NCBI RefSeq assembly: GCF_030815485.1
Contig: NZ_JAUSWV010000002.1
Span: 7,068,001 to 7,132,000 of the forward strand
From: Streptomyces rishiriensis
GTDB taxonomy: Bacteria; Actinomycetota; Actinomycetes; Streptomycetales; Streptomycetaceae
Length of the DNA stretch: 64,000 bases
Direction: 5' to 3'
The position numbers and the translations under genes were made by a program. Below the pieces are notes generated by a model. It ran no database searches. It was given only the letters and a program-made list of their open reading frames with translations, and was not told the DNA's origin. The first letter of the stretch is position 1. Each line of letters starts with the position of its first letter. Positions 1 to 8,402 of this stretch are shown in pieces.

Positions 1-267
1 TGATCGTCCGCGGTTCCACCGCGCCTCCGTCCTCCCTCTGACCCACCCCGCCCCGCCCCGTCCCACTGCTCCGGCGCACCCACCCGCCGGGGCACTCCAC
101 CTTCACCGTTCCGCGCCTGTCGCGTCCCGCCCCCTCCGCGCTCGCGAGCCGCGCCCGGCAGTGTCGCCCGGCTGTTCCCCCGGGCCACGCCCAACGAACT
201 CCGCCGCGTCACTCCGAGCCGTTCCGCGCCGGCGGACACCGAAACACACCTTCCCCTGGGAGTCGCA
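1..267. other. Upstream region without a supported gene
   Basis: I see no convincing gene here. A TGA lies at bases 1-3 and could end a gene outside the window. Bases 9-23 form a short hairpin (CGCGGT / ACCGCG). The rest should hold the promoter of the secreted lectin gene that starts at 268, but no clear -35/-10 pair is visible. Long open frames crossing this stretch on the minus strand are shadows of the downstream gene. Confidence 0.5.
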
Positions 268-2322
268 ATGTCCCCTGCGCAGACAGGCGCCAGACCCGGC
301 GCCGCTCCGCGTTCCCGTCCCGTCCCCTTCCTGTCCCTGGCGTTCATCCTGCTCGTCGCGGCCATGGCCATGGTCATGCCCGCCGGCCGGGCGGACGCCC
401 TGGCCCGTCCCTCGCAGACGATGTACACCCCGCCGTCGGGTGCGCCCTCGCCCGGGTCGCTCTACCCGAGGGCGGTGCGGATGCAGCACAACGGCTCCGC
501 CAACGGCACCCTCCTCGCGACCTTCGAGCAGTACACCTCCGGCACGCCGGTCCTGCCGATCTACCGCAGCACGGACAACGGCAATTCCTGGTCGAAGATC
601 TCCGAGGTCGCCGACACCCAGAACGGCTGGGGCATGCGCTGGGAGCCCGAGCTGTTCGAGCTGCCCACGGCGGTGGGCGGCTTCCCGGCCGGCACCATCC
701 TGGCCGCCGGCGCCTCGGTCCCCTCCGACCGCTCGGCCATCAAGATCGATGTCTACGCCAGCACCGACCGCGGACAGACCTGGACCTTCGTCAGCAACAT
801 CGCCACCGGAGGCCCGGCGTTCGACACGAACGGCAACACCCCCGTATGGGAGCCGTTCTTCCTCTACGCCAACGGCAAGCTGATCGTCTACTACTCCGAC
901 CAGCGCGACCCCGGCCACGGCCAGAAGGTCGTGCACCAGGTGACCACGGACCTCCGCACCTGGGGCCCGGTCGTGGACGACGTGGCGATGCCCACCTACA
1001 GCCAGCGCCCGGGTATGCCCACCGTCGCGAAACTGCCCAACGGCACCTACGTCATGACGTACGAGTACGGCGGCTCCCCCTCGGGCAACTTCGCCGTCTA
1101 CTACAAGATCTCCGCCGATCCGGAGGCCTTCGACTCCGTCACGGGCATCCCCCTGCGGTCGACGGACGGCGTGGTCCCCACCAGCACCCCGTACATCACG
1201 TGGCTGCCCACCGGCGGTCCGAACGGCACGCTCGTCGTCGGCGCCTACAGCACCAGCGACCTGTTCCTCAACACCCAGAACGGCGCCGCGAACACCTGGA
1301 CGCGCATCAGCTCCGGCGTCGCCGGTGGCTACAGCCGCGGCATGGTGCCCCTGCCCGACGGCCACAGCCTGCTCGTGCTCAGTGGCGGCAGCGGAGGCAG
1401 CAACCTCTCCAACCCCGTCACCTACAGCACCATCGACCTGGGCGGCGGCATCTCGGACGGCGCCACCTACACCGTGTCGAACGCGGGCGGCAACCTCATG
1501 CTGAGCATCGCGGGCGGCTCCACCGCCAACGGCGCCGACGCCACCCAGCAGAACGCCGACAACGCCACCGACCAGCAGTGGCGCTTCGTGCAGCAGACCT
1601 CCGGCTACTTCAAGATCCTCAACGTCGCCAGCGGCAAGGTCCTCGGCGTGGAGAACCAGTCCACCGCCGACGGAGCCAGGATCCTCCAGTGGGACGACAA
1701 CGGCACCCTGGACCACGAGTGGGCCGTCGCCCCGAGCCCGGCCGGCGGCTACCACCTCATCAACCGTGTGACCGGCAAGTACCTGGAGATCCCGAACGCC
1801 TCCACCCCCACCGGCACCGTCGCCGATCAGTGGAGCGCCACCGGTTGCGCCTGCCAGCGCTGGAACGTCACCCAGACCGCTCCACCGCCGCTGGGCACCG
1901 GGCAGTACGTCCTCGTCAACAAGAACAGCGGGAAGTACCTGGACATCCCGCAGGGCTCGACCGCCACCGGTACGGCCACCCAGCAGTGGCAGAACTCGGC
2001 CTGTTTCTGCCAGCTGTTCACCTTCCGGTCCGCCGGCGGCGGAGCCTGGACCATCAGGAACGTCAACAGCAACCTGAACCTGGACATCCGTAACGGCTCC
2101 ACCACCGCCGGAGCCGCCGTCGTCCAGAACACGGCGTCCACCGCGAACTCGCAGAAGTGGACCCTCACCGACGCGGGCAACGGGTTCTACGAACTCAAGA
2201 ACGTGGGCAGCGGCTTCAACGCCGCCGTCGCCCAGTCCTCCACCAGCGACGGCGCAGCGGTCGTGCAGTGGAACGACCTGAACATCGACGACCAGTTCTG
2301 GAGGATCGTCCGCATCAACTGA
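268..2322 (+). CDS. Secreted sialidase-fold (BNR) protein with two ricin-type lectin domains
   Basis: The 684-residue product starts with an export signal: a basic N-terminus, a hydrophobic run at residues 19-37 and a likely cleavage site near ADA-LA (about 44-46). Residues 50-390 carry Asp-box repeats (STDNGNSW, STDRGQTW) typical of six-bladed sialidase/BNR propellers. Two ricin-type beta-trefoils follow (about 395-535 and 540-684), with QxW-type motifs QQW, HEW, QRW, QKW and QFW. It probably binds and perhaps cleaves plant or fungal glycans outside the cell. I could not identify the sialidase Arg triad, so the substrate and even catalytic activity are open. It is monocistronic and ends 14 nt before a strong inverted repeat. 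Confidence 0.85.
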   Translation: MSPAQTGARPGAAPRSRPVPFLSLAFILLVAAMAMVMPAGRADALARPSQTMYTPPSGAPSPGSLYPRAVRMQHNGSANGTLLATFEQYTSGTPVLPIYRSTDNGNSWSKISEVADTQNGWGMRWEPELFELPTAVGGFPAGTILAAGASVPSDRSAIKIDVYASTDRGQTWTFVSNIATGGPAFDTNGNTPVWEPFFLYANGKLIVYYSDQRDPGHGQKVVHQVTTDLRTWGPVVDDVAMPTYSQRPGMPTVAKLPNGTYVMTYEYGGSPSGNFAVYYKISADPEAFDSVTGIPLRSTDGVVPTSTPYITWLPTGGPNGTLVVGAYSTSDLFLNTQNGAANTWTRISSGVAGGYSRGMVPLPDGHSLLVLSGGSGGSNLSNPVTYSTIDLGGGISDGATYTVSNAGGNLMLSIAGGSTANGADATQQNADNATDQQWRFVQQTSGYFKILNVASGKVLGVENQSTADGARILQWDDNGTLDHEWAVAPSPAGGYHLINRVTGKYLEIPNASTPTGTVADQWSATGCACQRWNVTQTAPPPLGTGQYVLVNKNSGKYLDIPQGSTATGTATQQWQNSACFCQLFTFRSAGGGAWTIRNVNSNLNLDIRNGSTTAGAAVVQNTASTANSQKWTLTDAGNGFYELKNVGSGFNAAVAQSSTSDGAAVVQWNDLNIDDQFWRIVRIN

Positions 2323-2335
2323 ACGACTTGACGAA

Positions 2336-2386
2336 GGGCCTCCTGCCGGCGCGGGACCGCGAGGCGAACCGGGCGTCAGGAGGCCC
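2336..2386 (+). terminator. Hairpin terminator after the lectin gene
   Basis: GGGCCTCCTG (2336-2345) and CAGGAGGCCC (2377-2386) form a perfect 10-bp inverted repeat with a 31-nt loop, 14 nt after the stop codon. There is no T tract, as is common for Streptomyces terminators. Confidence 0.55.
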
Positions 2387-2551
2387 CGGCGGCGTTCCCC
2401 GGCACGCCCGCTCTCCGCATCCGGCAGGAGGGCCTTCCGCGTTGCGCGGAAGCACTTCGCCAGGAGCATGCTCACCGGAGCCATCAAGGGTGAGGCGACA
2501 CGTCCGTGATCGGTACGGTGGTGCCGGGACGACGGAAGGGGCGGCGCGGCC

Positions 2552-3046
2552 ATGGGTGAGGAACCGGAGATCAGGACGGCGAAGGAGGCCGCCGACCATG
2601 AGCTCATCCTCGCCTTCGGGCGACTGCAGGGGGCGGCGAACCGGCTGGAGTACCTCCTCGGCCGGGCCCTCGAGGTGGAGTGCGGCATCAGCCACCTGGT
2701 CTTCGAGGTGCTGCTGATCCTCGGGCGGGCGAGCGAGCCCGGGTTGTCCATGCGGGCCATCGCCCAGGAGCAGGTCCTGACCACCGGCGGCGCCACCCGG
2801 CTGGTGGACCGCATGGAGACGGCCGGTCTGGTGACGCGCGCGGAGTCACCCGACGACCGGCGCGGGAAGCTGGTGCGGCTGACCCCGCTGGGCGAGGAGA
2901 CGGCCGTACGCGCTGCGCTGGTCCACCTGGAGAACATCAAGCGGTACTTCGTGGAGCCCCTCCCCGCAGGGGACCGCGAGCGGTTCGCGCAGGATCTGCG
3001 CATCCTCAGCCACACGGCCCGGGATGTCCTGCCTCGGCTTCCCTGA
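2552..3046 (+). CDS. MarR family transcriptional regulator
   Basis: This 164-residue protein has the MarR winged-helix layout: an N-terminal helical dimer part, a recognition region around residues 65-95 (SMRAIAQEQVLTTGGATRLVDRMETAGLV) and the wing motif ESPDDRRGKLVRLTPLG. MarR proteins are usually local repressors released by small phenolic or oxidising ligands. It lies about 155 nt upstream of a three-gene operon in the same direction (DsbA-like, MBL-fold, SnoaL-like). A dyad at 3129-3140 in that promoter region is a possible binding site. The effector is unknown. Confidence 0.9.
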   Translation: MGEEPEIRTAKEAADHELILAFGRLQGAANRLEYLLGRALEVECGISHLVFEVLLILGRASEPGLSMRAIAQEQVLTTGGATRLVDRMETAGLVTRAESPDDRRGKLVRLTPLGEETAVRAALVHLENIKRYFVEPLPAGDRERFAQDLRILSHTARDVLPRLP

Positions 3047-3128
3047 CCGACCTGCGCCAGGGCGGCGGGGCGGTCTCACGGACAGGGGCCACGCCCGTGT
3101 GGCACGGATCACACGAGCCGAGAAATAT

Positions 3129-3140
3129 CTGACGAGTCAG
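3129..3140. promoter_or_regulatory. Candidate MarR operator before the DsbA-like operon
   Basis: CTGAC-GA-GTCAG is a dyad with perfect 5-bp arms in an unusually AT-rich spot, about 60 nt upstream of the start at 3203. Its size and place fit an operator for the MarR protein encoded just upstream. This is an inference from the sequence only. Confidence 0.35.
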
Positions 3141-3202
3141 CTACTGTTTGGTCAGGTGAATCGCTCGCAGTCGGCGGGCGCCCCTCTCTGCCGAGGTCTT
3201 CG

Positions 3203-3811
3203 ATGAAGCTCGTCTACGTCTTCGACGCCTATTGCGGCTGGTCGCACGGATTCACCGCGACCCTGCGCGAGATCACCTCGCGCCACCCGGAGCTGCCGGT
3301 CGAGGTCGTCTCCGGCGGTCTGTTCACCGGGCCGGGTCGGGTGCCGATCCGGGAGTTCGGTCACGTCCAGGGCGCCAACGCCGCGATCGCCGAGCTGACC
3401 GGTGCCGAGTTCGGCCAGGCGTACGAGGAGTTGATCGCCGACGGTTCGTTCGTGATGGACTCCGAGGCCGCCGCCCGTGGCGTCGCAGCCGTGCGCCAGG
3501 CGGCCCCCGACCGCGCGGTGGAGCTGGCCGCGGCCTTGCAGCGCGCCTTCTACGTCGACGGCCTGAGCCTGTCGGAGACGGCCACGTACCGGACGGTCGC
3601 CCGGGCGGCCGGGCTCGACGCGGATGCCGTCGTCGCCGCCTTCGAAGCGCCCGAGGCGCAGACTGCCGCCCACGCCGACTTCCGCCGCGCGGCCCGGTTC
3701 GGGGTCACCGGGTTCCCCACTCTGCCGGCCGTCGACGGCGACTCCGTCACCCCGCTCGCCCACGGCCACGCCACCGCCGACGAGGTCGACGAACGCCTCG
3801 CCGCGCACTGA
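3203..3811 (+). CDS. DsbA-family thioredoxin-fold protein (CxxS type)
   Basis: The 202-residue product has the DsbA/FrnE layout: an N-terminal beta strand, the redox motif C11-G-W-S14, an inserted helical domain, and a cis-Pro segment near the C-terminus (VTGFPTLPA). The second active-site cysteine is Ser14, so it cannot form the usual intramolecular disulfide. It more likely acts as a monothiol reductase or isomerase, or uses glutathione- or mycothiol-like partners. There is no signal peptide, so it is cytoplasmic. It is the first gene of a likely operon with the MBL-fold gene (44-nt gap) and the SnoaL-like gene. Confidence 0.8.
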   Translation: MKLVYVFDAYCGWSHGFTATLREITSRHPELPVEVVSGGLFTGPGRVPIREFGHVQGANAAIAELTGAEFGQAYEELIADGSFVMDSEAAARGVAAVRQAAPDRAVELAAALQRAFYVDGLSLSETATYRTVARAAGLDADAVVAAFEAPEAQTAAHADFRRAARFGVTGFPTLPAVDGDSVTPLAHGHATADEVDERLAAH

Positions 3812-3855
3812 GCCACCCCGTCCCGACCCGTCCCTCGCGAAATGGAGCGTCTGGC

Positions 3856-4662
3856 ATGAACACCCTCGACTTCAAGGTCCTCGACCTGGACTTCCCGGCC
3901 GGAAGCAAGAACAAGACCGCCACCCTCGTCACCGGTGAGAACGAGGCGCTGCTGGTCGACGCCGGCTTCACCCGCGCCGACGGCCACCGCCTGGCCGCCG
4001 AGATCCTCGACTCCGGCAGGAAGCTCACCACCGTCTTCGTCTCCCACGGCGACCCGGACTTCTACTTCGGCGCCGAGGTCCTCGCGGACGCGTTCCCCGA
4101 GGCGAAGTTCGTCGCCACCCCGATCGTCGTCGAGCACATCCGGCACTCCTACGAGGGCAAGCTCAAGGCCTGGGCGGCGCTCGGACCGAACCTCCCCACC
4201 CGCCTCGTCGAGCTGGAGCCGCTGACCGGCGATCTCACCCTGGAGGGCCACCGCTTCGAGCTGAGGGGCGGCTCCGAGGAGCTGTCCGACCGGCACTACC
4301 TCTGGCAGCCCGAGTCCCGCGCCGTGCTCGGCGGTGTCCTGCTCTTCCAGCAGGAGCACGTCTGGGTGGCCGACACCGCCACCCCCGAGTCCCGCGCCGC
4401 CTGGATCAAGCTGCTGGACGAGATGGCCGCCCTCGACCCGCAGCTCGTCGTCCCCGGCCACCGCCTGCCCGGGACCGCCGCAGACGCCTCCGCCATCAGG
4501 GCCACCCGCGACTATCTCGTCGCCTTCGAGGAGGAGCTCGGCAAGGCGGCCGACGGCGCCGCGCTGACCGAGGCGCTCGTCCGGCGCCATCCGGACAACG
4601 GCATGCTGATCGCCGCGCAGATCGGTGCGAAGGTCGCCAAGGGTGAGATGAAGTGGGGCTGA
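3856..4662 (+). CDS. MBL-fold metallo-hydrolase with altered metal motif
   Basis: The protein has 268 residues from the ATG at 3856, chosen because the frame upstream overlaps the preceding gene. The early strands and the VDAGFT segment match the metallo-beta-lactamase fold. The usual HxHxDH signature is replaced by SHGDPDFYFG, so metal binding must differ from classical members; this variant occurs in a subfamily of detoxifying or quinone-related MBL proteins. A later VVPGHRLP supplies another conserved His. The substrate is unknown. Its position after a thioredoxin-fold gene and before a SnoaL-like gene, under a MarR regulator, suggests a small detoxification operon. Confidence 0.8.
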   Translation: MNTLDFKVLDLDFPAGSKNKTATLVTGENEALLVDAGFTRADGHRLAAEILDSGRKLTTVFVSHGDPDFYFGAEVLADAFPEAKFVATPIVVEHIRHSYEGKLKAWAALGPNLPTRLVELEPLTGDLTLEGHRFELRGGSEELSDRHYLWQPESRAVLGGVLLFQQEHVWVADTATPESRAAWIKLLDEMAALDPQLVVPGHRLPGTAADASAIRATRDYLVAFEEELGKAADGAALTEALVRRHPDNGMLIAAQIGAKVAKGEMKWG

Positions 4663-4664
4663 CC

Positions 4665-5075
4665 ATGAGCGAGTTCGTCACTTCCACGGCCCCCGCCGAC
4701 GTCGTCCGCCGCCAGTACCTGGCCTCCTGCGCAGGCGACCTGGAGGCCCTGCGCGCCACTCTCGCACCCGACGTGGAGTGGACCGAGATGGCCGGCTTCC
4801 CCCTCGCCGGCACCTACCGCACCCCCGACGGCGTCACGTCGAACGTGATGGAGAGGCTCGGCCAGGACTGGGAGGGCTGGACCGCCCATGACGACACCTA
4901 CGTCGTCGAGGGCGAGAACGTCGTCGTCCTCGCCCGCTACACCGCGGCCAACAAGGCCACCGGCAAGCCGGTCGACGTCCGCGTCGCCCACCACTTCGTC
5001 GTCCGCGGCGGACTCATCGTGCGCTTCGAACAGTTCGTCGACACGGCGCTGGTGCGCGAGGCCATGACCGCCTGA
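4665..5075 (+). CDS. SnoaL-like / NTF2-fold protein
   Basis: This 136-residue protein starts at the ATG 2 nt after the stop of the MBL gene, so it is translated with it. It shows the cone-shaped NTF2 pattern: an N-terminal helix (VVRRQYLASCAGDLEALRATL), then DVEWTEMAGFPLAGTY, and a final strand region VRGGLIVRFEQFVDTALV. Relatives include polyketide cyclases, ketosteroid isomerases and small-molecule-binding proteins. The exact activity cannot be told from the sequence. A hairpin about 100 nt downstream probably ends the operon. Confidence 0.8.
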   Translation: MSEFVTSTAPADVVRRQYLASCAGDLEALRATLAPDVEWTEMAGFPLAGTYRTPDGVTSNVMERLGQDWEGWTAHDDTYVVEGENVVVLARYTAANKATGKPVDVRVAHHFVVRGGLIVRFEQFVDTALVREAMTA

Positions 5076-5178
5076 CGGGTGGCGTGCCGGCACAAGGCGG
5101 GGGGGGCCGGCCGCGGGCCGAGGAGCACGCCGGTGCCGCCCGACCACCGGATGACGTGCGCGGTCCCGTACGACCCCG

Positions 5179-5210
5179 CGCAGGCTCCGAAGTGCCGGGC
5201 GGAGCCTGCG
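5179..5210 (+). terminator. Hairpin terminator after the SnoaL-like gene
   Basis: CGCAGGCTCCG (5179-5189) and CGGAGCCTGCG (5200-5210) form a perfect 11-bp stem with a 10-nt loop. It lies in the 309-nt gap before the phospholipase gene. I see no other gene in that gap. Confidence 0.5.
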
Positions 5211-5384
5211 TGGCGGAACGGCTAGGGGACTTCCTGGCCCGTCGCACACCGCTCGTACCGGCGACCTTCACTCCGGCGTCATCAGGCCCTTCCCTGACGT
5301 TCGGTGGTCTTGGAACACTCCTTGCGCGCGCGTTGCGTCACGAACCGGCAGGCGCAGCGCTTCCGCACGAGAGGTGCCTCACCC

Positions 5385-7439
5385 ATGCCCGAAGCCAACC
5401 GCCGCCGATTCCTCCAACTCGCGGGCGCCACCACGGCGTTCACCGCTCTTTCCGGCAGCATCGAACGTGCCGCCGCGCTGCCCGCGAACCATCGCACGGG
5501 GTCGATCGAGGACGTCGAGCACATCGTCGTCCTGATGCAGGAGAACCGCTCCTTCGACCACTACTTCGGCACGCTGCGCGGCGTCAGAGGCTTCGGCGAC
5601 CCGCGCCCGGTCACGCTCCCGAACGGCAAGTCGGTCTGGCACCAGGCGGACGGCGCGGGCAAGGACGTCCTCCCGTTCCGTCCCGACGCCGACGACCTGG
5701 GGCTCGCCTTCCTCCAGGACCTCCCGCACGGCTGGAACGACGGTCACGCCGCCTTCGACGGCGGCAGGTACGACAAGTGGGTGCCCGCCAAGAGCGCCAC
5801 GACGATGGCGTACCTGAACCGCGAGGACATCCCCTTCCACTACGCGCTCGCCGACACCTTTACCGTCTGCGACGCCTACCACTGCTCCTTCATCGGCTCC
5901 ACCGACCCCAACCGCTACTACCTGTGGACCGGGCACACCGGCAACGACGGCAAGGGCGGCGGCCCGGTCCTCGGCAACGAGGAGGCCGGCTACGGCTGGA
6001 CGACGTACCCCGAACGCCTCGAGCGGGCCGGGGTCTCCTGGAAGATCTACCAGGACGTCGGCGACGGCCTGGACGCGAAGGGCAGCTGGGGCTGGATCCA
6101 GGACGCCTACCGCGGCAACTACGGCGACAACTCGCTGCTCTACTTCAGGCAGTACCAGAACGCCGCGCCCGGCGACGCGCTGTACGACAAGGCGCGCACC
6201 GGTACCGACGCCCGCACGGGCGAGGGGTACTTCGAGCAGCTGAAGGCGGACGTCAAGGGCGGCAAGCTGCCCCAGATCTCCTGGATCGTCGCCCCCGAGG
6301 CCTTCACCGAGCACCCCAACTGGCCCGCGAACTACGGCGCCTGGTACGTCGCCCAGGTCCTCGACGCGCTGACCTCGGACCCGCAGGTGTGGGCCAGGAC
6401 GGCCCTGTTCGTCACCTACGACGAGAACGACGGCTTCTTCGACCACCTGGTCCCGCCGTTCCCGCCGGCCTCCGCCGCGCAGGGCCGCTCGACGGTCGAC
6501 GTGGGCCTCGATGTCTTCCCGGGCGACAGCAGCCGCACCGCCGGCCCCTACGGCCTCGGACAGCGGGTGCCCATGCTCGTCGTCTCCCCCTGGAGCAAGG
6601 GCGGTTACGTCTGCTCCGAGACCCTCGACCACACCTCGGTCATCCGGTTCATGGAGCGCCGTTTCGGCGTCCACGAGCCGAACATCTCGCCGTGGCGGCG
6701 CGCGGTGTGCGGCGATCTGACCTCCGCGTTCGACTTCTCCCGCCCGGACACCCGGCCGGTCGTCCTGCCGGACACCGACGGCTACGAGCCGCCGGACAGG
6801 AACCGCCACCCCGACTATGTGCCCACCCCGCCGGCCGTCCCCGTCCTGCCGAAGCAGGAGCGCGGCTCACGGCCCACCCGCCCGCTCGGGTACGCGCCCG
6901 CCGTGCACGGTTCGGTGGACCCGGCCTCGGGGGCTCTCACTCTCACCTTCACCTCCGGGGCCAAGGCGGGCGCCGCCTTCCTGGTCACCTCCGGCAACCG
7001 CGCCGACGGGCCCTGGAGTTACACCACCGGGGCCGGCGAGACCGTCTCCGACACCTGGAACTCCGCGTACCCGGGCGGCTCGTACGACCTGACCGTGCAC
7101 GGCCCGAACGGATTCCTGCGCGCCTTCAAGGGGGCGGGGAAGGCGGCCGGCGCCGAGGTGAGCGCCCGGCACGTCGGCGAGGGGATCGAGCTGACCTTCA
7201 GCCACCGGGGTCACGGCACGGTGCAACTGCGGGTGACCGACGGCTACGGCGGCCGTCCCACGACCGTCGGGCTGCGGCCCGGCCAGTCGCTCAGGCGCAC
7301 CCTGGACCTGCGGGCGAGCCGCCGGTGGTACGACCTCACCGTCACGTCCGGCACCGACCCGGCGTTCCTCAGGCGGTTCGCCGGACACGTCGAGAACGGC
7401 CGCCCCGGCGTGAGCGACCCGGCGATCGTCACGCAGTGA
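5385..7439 (+). CDS. Tat-exported phosphocholine-type phospholipase C
   Basis: The 684-residue product belongs to the bacterial phospholipase C / acid phosphatase family. It begins with a twin-arginine signal (NRRRFLQLAGATTA) that fixes the start at 5385 over longer in-frame options; AGAGGTG precedes it. The family signature MQENRSFDHYFG lies near residue 50, and DENDGFFDH and a C-terminal HTSVIRF-type region supply further metal ligands. Residues from about 500 hold two beta-rich DUF756 repeats typical of this family. It would hydrolyse phosphatidylcholine or sphingomyelin outside the cell, releasing phosphorylated headgroups. In actinomycetes such enzymes are often phosphate-regulated, but I found no convincing PHO box. 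It appears monocistronic. Confidence 0.92.
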   Translation: MPEANRRRFLQLAGATTAFTALSGSIERAAALPANHRTGSIEDVEHIVVLMQENRSFDHYFGTLRGVRGFGDPRPVTLPNGKSVWHQADGAGKDVLPFRPDADDLGLAFLQDLPHGWNDGHAAFDGGRYDKWVPAKSATTMAYLNREDIPFHYALADTFTVCDAYHCSFIGSTDPNRYYLWTGHTGNDGKGGGPVLGNEEAGYGWTTYPERLERAGVSWKIYQDVGDGLDAKGSWGWIQDAYRGNYGDNSLLYFRQYQNAAPGDALYDKARTGTDARTGEGYFEQLKADVKGGKLPQISWIVAPEAFTEHPNWPANYGAWYVAQVLDALTSDPQVWARTALFVTYDENDGFFDHLVPPFPPASAAQGRSTVDVGLDVFPGDSSRTAGPYGLGQRVPMLVVSPWSKGGYVCSETLDHTSVIRFMERRFGVHEPNISPWRRAVCGDLTSAFDFSRPDTRPVVLPDTDGYEPPDRNRHPDYVPTPPAVPVLPKQERGSRPTRPLGYAPAVHGSVDPASGALTLTFTSGAKAGAAFLVTSGNRADGPWSYTTGAGETVSDTWNSAYPGGSYDLTVHGPNGFLRAFKGAGKAAGAEVSARHVGEGIELTFSHRGHGTVQLRVTDGYGGRPTTVGLRPGQSLRRTLDLRASRRWYDLTVTSGTDPAFLRRFAGHVENGRPGVSDPAIVTQ

Positions 7440-7530
7440 CCGGCCCGGGCCGCCGCCGCGGCGAACGCGCGGCCGGTACCGCATCGTAGGAGCTGGTCGG
7501 GTTCCGGCGGGCTCGGGGTAATGTGCCCCG

Positions 7531-8349
7531 GTGACCACGCATTCGAACACACCTTCAGGCTGGTACCCGGACCCGCACGGGGCGGCCCAGACCTTGCGTT
7601 ACTGGGACGGCGCCCAGTGGACCGAGCACACGCACGCGGACGGCAAGGGCCAGGCCGCGCCGCAGGTGCCGCACCAGACGGGGCCGGACGAGCGCGTCCA
7701 GCGCCAGGTGCAGCAGCAGGCCGGGGTCGCGGCGGGCGGCCCCGGCGGCGGCACGCTCTTCAGCGAGCCGGTGCTGGTGGTGAACCAGAAGGCCAAGCTG
7801 ATCGAGCTGACCAACGAGTACAGGGTCATGGACCAGCAGGGCGGTCAGCTCGGCTCGGTCGTCCAGGTCGGCCAGAGCGCGCTGCGCAAGATCCTGCGCT
7901 TCGTCGTCAGCATCGACCAGTACCTGACGCACAAGCTGGAGATCCGCGACGCCCACGGGCAGCCGGTGCTGCTGCTGACGCGTCCGGCGAAGTTCCTCAA
8001 GTCCCGGGTGGTCGTGACGCGCCCCGACGGGCAGCCGGTCGGTGAGATCGTCCAGCAGAACGTCTTCGGGAAGATCAACTTCGCCATCAACGCGGACGGC
8101 CGGCAGGTCGGCGCGATCAAGGCGGAGAACTGGCGGGCCTGGAACTTCGCGATCGTCGACCACGCCGACAACGAGGTCGCCCGGATCACCAAGACCTGGG
8201 AAGGCCTCGCCAAGACGATGTTCACCACGGCGGACAACTACGTCCTCCAGATCCACTACCAGCTGCCCGAGCCGCTGCTGAGCCTGGTCGTCGCCACGGC
8301 ACTCACGGTGGACACCGCGCTCAAGCAGGACTCGCGCGGTCTGGGCTGA
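7531..8349 (+). CDS. DUF2510 plus scramblase/LURP-like domain protein
   Basis: This 272-residue protein starts with a GTG and opens with a DUF2510 motif (SGWYPDPHG...LRYWDGAQWTEHT). A flexible Gln/Gly-rich linker (about 35-75) follows. Residues 75-265 have the tubby/LURP-one/scramblase-like beta-barrel pattern (FSEPVLVVNQKAKLIEL..., a VVTRPDGQPVGEIVQ repeat, IRDAHG). The domain is often called phospholipid scramblase-related in Streptomyces. It has no signal peptide and no clear transmembrane helix. The gene ends at a strong bidirectional terminator shared with the convergent transporter gene. Confidence 0.85.
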   Translation: MTTHSNTPSGWYPDPHGAAQTLRYWDGAQWTEHTHADGKGQAAPQVPHQTGPDERVQRQVQQQAGVAAGGPGGGTLFSEPVLVVNQKAKLIELTNEYRVMDQQGGQLGSVVQVGQSALRKILRFVVSIDQYLTHKLEIRDAHGQPVLLLTRPAKFLKSRVVVTRPDGQPVGEIVQQNVFGKINFAINADGRQVGAIKAENWRAWNFAIVDHADNEVARITKTWEGLAKTMFTTADNYVLQIHYQLPEPLLSLVVATALTVDTALKQDSRGLG

Positions 8350-8357
8350 CACCCGCC

Positions 8358-8395
8358 GCGGGCAGGTGACGCCCCACGGGGTGTCACCTGCCCGC
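8358..8395. terminator. Strong bidirectional terminator
   Basis: GCGGGCAGGTGAC (8358-8370) and GTCACCTGCCCGC (8383-8395) are perfect 13-bp arms, and the inner bases pair further. The hairpin sits between two convergent genes and can serve both. Confidence 0.8.
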
Positions 8396-8402
8396 ACCGG
8401 GC

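Noticed and set aside
103..3015. A 970-codon open frame on the minus strand
   Set aside because: It is antisense to the lectin and MarR genes and has shadow-type Gly/Val/Arg-rich composition. It exists only because GC-rich DNA has few stops.
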